From contig JAFBAL010000015.1 of NCBI GenBank assembly GCA_019247845.1, forward strand, positions 1 to 33,842: a stretch of DNA of 33,842 nt. Direction: 5' to 3'. Below, one piece after another: positions 30,673 to 33,842 of the stretch. Made by a program: the position numbers and the translations under genes. Every line of letters starts with the position of its first letter. The first letter of the stretch is position 1. This stretch comes from Alphaproteobacteria bacterium (lineage in GTDB: Bacteria; Pseudomonadota; Alphaproteobacteria; Micropepsales; Micropepsaceae). The notes under the pieces were generated by a model. It did not search any database. It saw only the letters and a program-made list of their open reading frames with translations, and was not told where the DNA came from.

Positions 30673-32153
30673 GCGATCTCACCAGCCTCACCCTGGCCGA
30701 GGCCCGCGACGCGGTCCGCGCCAAGAAAGTGTCCTCTGTCGATCTGACCAAGGCCTTCCTGGGCGCGGTCGAAGCCGCGCGCCCGCTCAACGCCTTCATC
30801 ACCGAGACGCCGGAGCGCGCGCTCGAGATGGCGGCAGCTTCCGACGCGCGCATCGCCAAGGGCGAGGGCGGGTTGCTCGAAGGCCTGCCGATCGCGGTGA
30901 AGGACCTGTTCTGCACCAAGGGCGTGCGCACCACGGCGGGCAGCAACATCCTGTCGAACTTCGTGCCGCCTTATGAGTCCACCGTCTCGCAGAACCTGTG
31001 GGACGCGGGCGCGGTGATGCTGGGCAAGACCAACATGGACGAGTTCGCGATGGGCTCGTCGAACGAGACCAGCTTTTATGGGCCGGTGTTCAACCCGTGG
31101 CGCTCGCGCGGCTCGAACGCGAACCTGGTGCCCGGCGGATCGTCGGGCGGCTCGGCCGCGGCGGTGTCGGGCAGCCTGTGCCTGGCCGCGATGGGCACCG
31201 ATACCGGCGGCTCGATCCGCCAGCCGGCCGCGGTCACCGGCACCGTGGGCCTGAAGCCGACCTATGGCCGCTGCTCGCGCTACGGCATCGTGGCTTTCGC
31301 CTCGTCGCTCGACCAGGCCGGCCCGATGACCAGGACGGTGCGCGATGCCGCGATCCTGCTGCGCTCTGCGGCGAGCGTGGACCCGCGCGACTCCACCAGC
31401 GTCGACGTGCCGGTGCCCGACTACGAAGCGGTGCTCGACGACGGCGTGAAGGGGCTGCGCGTCGGCATCCCGAAGGAATACCGCATCGAAGGCGCGTCGC
31501 CGGAGATCGATGCGCTCTGGGCCGACGGCGTGGAGTGGCTGAAGAAGCAGGGTGCCGAGATCGTCGACGTCTCGCTGCCGCATACCAGATACGCGCTGCC
31601 CACTTATTATATAGTGGCGCCGGCGGAGGCCTCGTCGAACCTGGCGCGCTATGACGGCGTGCGCTTCGGCCACCGCGCCCAGGGTGCGCACGACATCACC
31701 GAGCTCTACGAGAAAAGCCGCGCCGAGGGCTTCGGCAAGGAGGTCCAGCGGCGCATCCTGATCGGCACCTATGTGCTGTCCTCTGGCTATTACGACGCCT
31801 ACTACATCCGCGCCCAGAAGCTGCGCAGCCTGATCGCGCAGGATTTCACGCGGGCTTATGAGAAATGCGACGTGCTGCTGACCCCGGCGACGCCGGGCCC
31901 TGCCTTCGCGGTCGGCGAGAAGTCGGCCGATCCGGTCGCGATGTACCTGAACGACGTCTTCACCGTGACGGTGAACTTGGCCGGCCTTCCGGCGCTCGCG
32001 GTGCCGGCGGGGCTGACCGCGGACGGATTGCCGCTCGGCCTGCAGATCATCGGCAAGGCCTTCGACGAGGCGACGGTGCTGCGCGCCGGTCGCGCCATCG
32101 AGGTCGCGGCCGGCTTCGACGCCAAGCCGCAGCAGTGGTGGAGGGCGGCATGA
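30669..32153 (+). CDS. gatA: Asp-tRNA(Asn)/Glu-tRNA(Gln) amidotransferase subunit A
   Basis: The glutaminase subunit of GatCAB, which releases ammonia from glutamine for the transamidation on GatB. The 494-aa amidase-signature protein has the complete Ser-cisSer-Lys triad: Lys78 in [10 protein letters not shown], Ser158 in [11 protein letters not shown] and Ser182 in [12 protein letters not shown], with the usual 24-residue spacing between the serines. The protein is full length. It overlaps gatC and gatB by 4 nt each, consistent with equal production of the three subunits. Confidence 0.97.
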   Translation: MSDLTSLTLAEARDAVRAKKVSSVDLTKAFLGAVEAARPLNAFITETPERALEMAAASDARIAKGEGGLLEGLPIAVKDLFCTKGVRTTAGSNILSNFVPPYESTVSQNLWDAGAVMLGKTNMDEFAMGSSNETSFYGPVFNPWRSRGSNANLVPGGSSGGSAAAVSGSLCLAAMGTDTGGSIRQPAAVTGTVGLKPTYGRCSRYGIVAFASSLDQAGPMTRTVRDAAILLRSAASVDPRDSTSVDVPVPDYEAVLDDGVKGLRVGIPKEYRIEGASPEIDALWADGVEWLKKQGAEIVDVSLPHTRYALPTYYIVAPAEASSNLARYDGVRFGHRAQGAHDITELYEKSRAEGFGKEVQRRILIGTYVLSSGYYDAYYIRAQKLRSLIAQDFTRAYEKCDVLLTPATPGPAFAVGEKSADPVAMYLNDVFTVTVNLAGLPALAVPAGLTADGLPLGLQIIGKAFDEATVLRAGRAIEVAAGFDAKPQQWWRAA

Positions 32154-33691
32154 GCACGCCGGCGAAGGGCCAGACCGTCAAGGGCCAGACCGTCAAGGGA
32201 CAGACCATCAAGGGACAGACCGGCGACTGGGAGATCGTCATCGGCATGGAGGTCCATGCCCAGGTCCTGTCGCACTCCAAGCTGTTCTCCGGCGCCTCGA
32301 CCGAGTTCGGCGCCGAGCCCAACAGCCAGGTGAGCTTCGTCGATGCCGGGATGCCGGGCATGCTGCCCGTCATCAACCGCAAATGCGTCGAGCGGGCGGT
32401 GCGCACCGGGTTGGGTCTCAAGGCCCAGATCAACCTGACCTCGGTGTTCGACCGCAAGAATTATTTCTATCCCGACCTGCCGACCGGCTATCAGATCTCG
32501 CAGTACAAGAGCCCGATCGTGGGCGAGGGCGAGGTGACCGTCGACCTTCTGGGCGGCGAGAGCGTTCGCGTCGGCATCGAGCGGCTGCACCTGGAGCAGG
32601 ACGCGGGCAAGATGCTGCACGACCAGCATCCCGACCAGTCCTATGTCGATCTCAACCGCGCCGGCGTGGCGCTGATGGAGATCGTGACCAAGCCGCATAT
32701 GCGCTCCAGCGAGCAGGCGGCGGCGTTCCTCAAAAAACTGCGCGCCATCGTGCGCTATCTGGGCACCTGCGACGGCAACATGGACGAGGGCTCGATGCGC
32801 GCCGACGTCAACGTCTCGGTGTGCAAGACCGGCGGCTATGAGAAGTTCCGGGAGAGCGGCGACTTCAAGCACTTGGGCACGCGCTGCGAGATCAAGAACG
32901 TCAACTCGGTGCGCTTCATCGCCCAGGCCGTGGAATACGAGGCGCGGCGCCAGGTCGAGGTGATCGAAGGCGGCGGCACGATCCGCCAGGAGACCCGGCT
33001 GTTCGACTCCAAGGCCGGCGAGACCCGCTCGATGCGCTCCAAGGAAGAGGCGCACGACTATCGCTATTTCCCCGATCCGGACCTGCTGCCGCTGGTGCTC
33101 GAAGACTCCTGGGTCAAGGAGATCGCGGCCTCGCTGCCCGAATTGCCCGACGGGAAGAAGGCGCGGTTCGTGGCGCTCGGCCTTTCGGCCTATGACGCCT
33201 CGGTGCTGGTCGCCGAGCGCGAGACCGCGGATTATTTCGAGGAGATGCTGGCCGCGGGCGCCGAGGCCAAGGCGGCGGCGAACTGGCTGAACAACGAATA
33301 TTTCGGCCGGCTGAACAAGGCGGGGCTGTCGCTCGCGACGGGGCCGATCTCCGCGGCGGCCAACAGCGCCATCGTGCAGATGGTCGCCTCCCATGTGATC
33401 AGCGGAAAGATCGCCAAGGATCTCTGCGACATCGTCTGGAAGGAAGGCGGCGATCCGCGCGAGATCGTCGAGAGGCGCGGGCTGAGACAGGTGACGGACA
33501 CCGGCGCGATCGAGACGGCGGTCGATGCGGTTATCGCGGCGAACCCCGACAAGGTCGAAGAGGTGAAGGCGAAGCCGAAGCTCGCCGCGTGGTTCGTCGG
33601 TCAGGTGATGAAACAGAGTGGTGGAAAAGCGAATCCGCAGGCGGTGAACGCGATCCTCAAGGTGCGACTCAATCTGCCCGATGAGGGGTGA
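32150..33691 (+). CDS. gatB: Asp-tRNA(Asn)/Glu-tRNA(Gln) amidotransferase subunit B
   Basis: The tRNA-binding and kinase/transamidase subunit of GatCAB. The 513-aa protein shows the GatB signatures [47 protein letters not shown] and [13 protein letters not shown], followed by the helical domain and the C-terminal YqeY-like tail. It starts with an unusual extension of about 26 residues containing four KGQT repeats before the conserved [10 protein letters not shown]. The start at 32150 overlaps the gatA stop by 4 nt. A later in-frame start within the repeat region is not evident. Confidence 0.96.
   Translation: MSTPAKGQTVKGQTVKGQTIKGQTGDWEIVIGMEVHAQVLSHSKLFSGASTEFGAEPNSQVSFVDAGMPGMLPVINRKCVERAVRTGLGLKAQINLTSVFDRKNYFYPDLPTGYQISQYKSPIVGEGEVTVDLLGGESVRVGIERLHLEQDAGKMLHDQHPDQSYVDLNRAGVALMEIVTKPHMRSSEQAAAFLKKLRAIVRYLGTCDGNMDEGSMRADVNVSVCKTGGYEKFRESGDFKHLGTRCEIKNVNSVRFIAQAVEYEARRQVEVIEGGGTIRQETRLFDSKAGETRSMRSKEEAHDYRYFPDPDLLPLVLEDSWVKEIAASLPELPDGKKARFVALGLSAYDASVLVAERETADYFEEMLAAGAEAKAAANWLNNEYFGRLNKAGLSLATGPISAAANSAIVQMVASHVISGKIAKDLCDIVWKEGGDPREIVERRGLRQVTDTGAIETAVDAVIAANPDKVEEVKAKPKLAAWFVGQVMKQSGGKANPQAVNAILKVRLNLPDEG
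32165..32224 (+). repeat. Four 15-bp tandem repeats at the 5' end of gatB
   Basis: Units AAGGGCCAGACCGTC (twice), AAGGGACAGACCATC and AAGGGACAGACCGGC run without gaps. They encode [15 protein letters not shown] and KGQTG at residues 6-25. Copies 1 and 2 are identical, pointing to recent slippage. The unit is a multiple of three, so copy-number change keeps the frame. Confidence 0.9.
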
Positions 33692-33842
33692 TTCGCGCAT
33701 TTGCAGGAATTTTCAAACCGCGCAAGCGAAATCGGCCAAAATCCGTCCGTATGCTGACGATGTCGTTTGAGCCTTTAAAATAAAGCTTTTTTGACACCTT
33801 ACGAAACTGCCCCTGTCACGAAACATAGGGGAGTATTGCAAT
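33692..33842 (+). promoter_or_regulatory. Upstream region of a gene beyond the right edge
   Basis: No gene is visible. The stretch is more AT-rich than the coding parts and has TTGACA at 33791-33796. The base region 17 bp downstream (TGTCAC) matches a -10 box poorly. AGGGGAG at about 33827-33833 lies close enough to the window end to be the ribosome binding site of a gene starting just outside. No terminator with a U-run is evident after gatB. Confidence 0.35.

Noticed and set aside
32165..32224. A CRISPR-like array
   Set aside because: The 15-bp units are contiguous without spacers and lie in frame within gatB. No CRISPR array or cas gene occurs in the window.

Overview
The window looks like a piece of chromosome from a GC-rich alphaproteobacterium. 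Two runs have the gene content and order typical of that class: ruvX - pyrB - pyrC-like - plsY - dprA, and topA - rnr - NUDIX - rpmG, with gatCAB alongside. Genes are packed tightly, and many neighbours share 4-nt ATGA or GTGA stop/start overlaps. The genus cannot be fixed from the sequence. A lineage near Micropepsales/Rhizomicrobium is only a guess.

Layout, left to right. (1) Positions 1-147 are the end of an IS481-like insertion sequence whose transposase runs off the left edge. It abuts half of a REP-like palindrome. (2) Positions 370-5073, minus strand: coaBC - dut - Rrf2 regulator - cysK - CPBP membrane protease - glutathione S-transferase. This joins CoA and nucleotide housekeeping to cysteine synthesis, and a perfect palindromic operator candidate lies in front of cysK. 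(3) Positions 5157-11259, plus strand, accessory: a feruloyl-CoA-synthase-like ligase, three small secreted paralogues of an unrecognised family with a 70-aa protein between them, two tandem HSL-family esterases, and a VapB-type antitoxin with a wrecked vapC toxin gene. (4) Positions 11272-15358, minus strand: glpD, a diacylglycerol-kinase-like lipid kinase and an alkyl-DHAP-synthase-like flavoprotein, all with 4-nt overlaps. This is a plausible glycerolipid or ether-lipid operon. (5) Positions 15401-17208, plus strand: two tandem alpha/beta hydrolase paralogues. They overlap tail-to-tail with a DJ-1/PfpI protein on the minus strand. (6) Positions 17948-23742, minus strand: topA, rnr, a NUDIX hydrolase and rpmG (55 aa). 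(7) Positions 23952-24158: a 68-aa protein on the plus strand. (8) Positions 24128-30311, minus strand: VOC protein, ruvX, an MFS transporter, pyrB, a dihydroorotase homologue lacking most metal ligands (PyrX-like), plsY and dprA. (9) Positions 30373-33691, plus strand: gatC-gatA-gatB. The last 150 bases are the upstream region of a gene outside the window.

Most of the window is ordinary core genome. I found no CRISPR array, prophage, tRNA, rRNA or obvious defence system, and no clearly new multi-gene system. The items most worth a second look are the Rrf2/operator/cysK unit, the glpD - lipid kinase - AGPS-like operon, the secreted paralogue triplet, the degenerate PyrC beside PyrB, the deleted vapC, and the family of inverted-pair REP elements, one of which is split by the IS.
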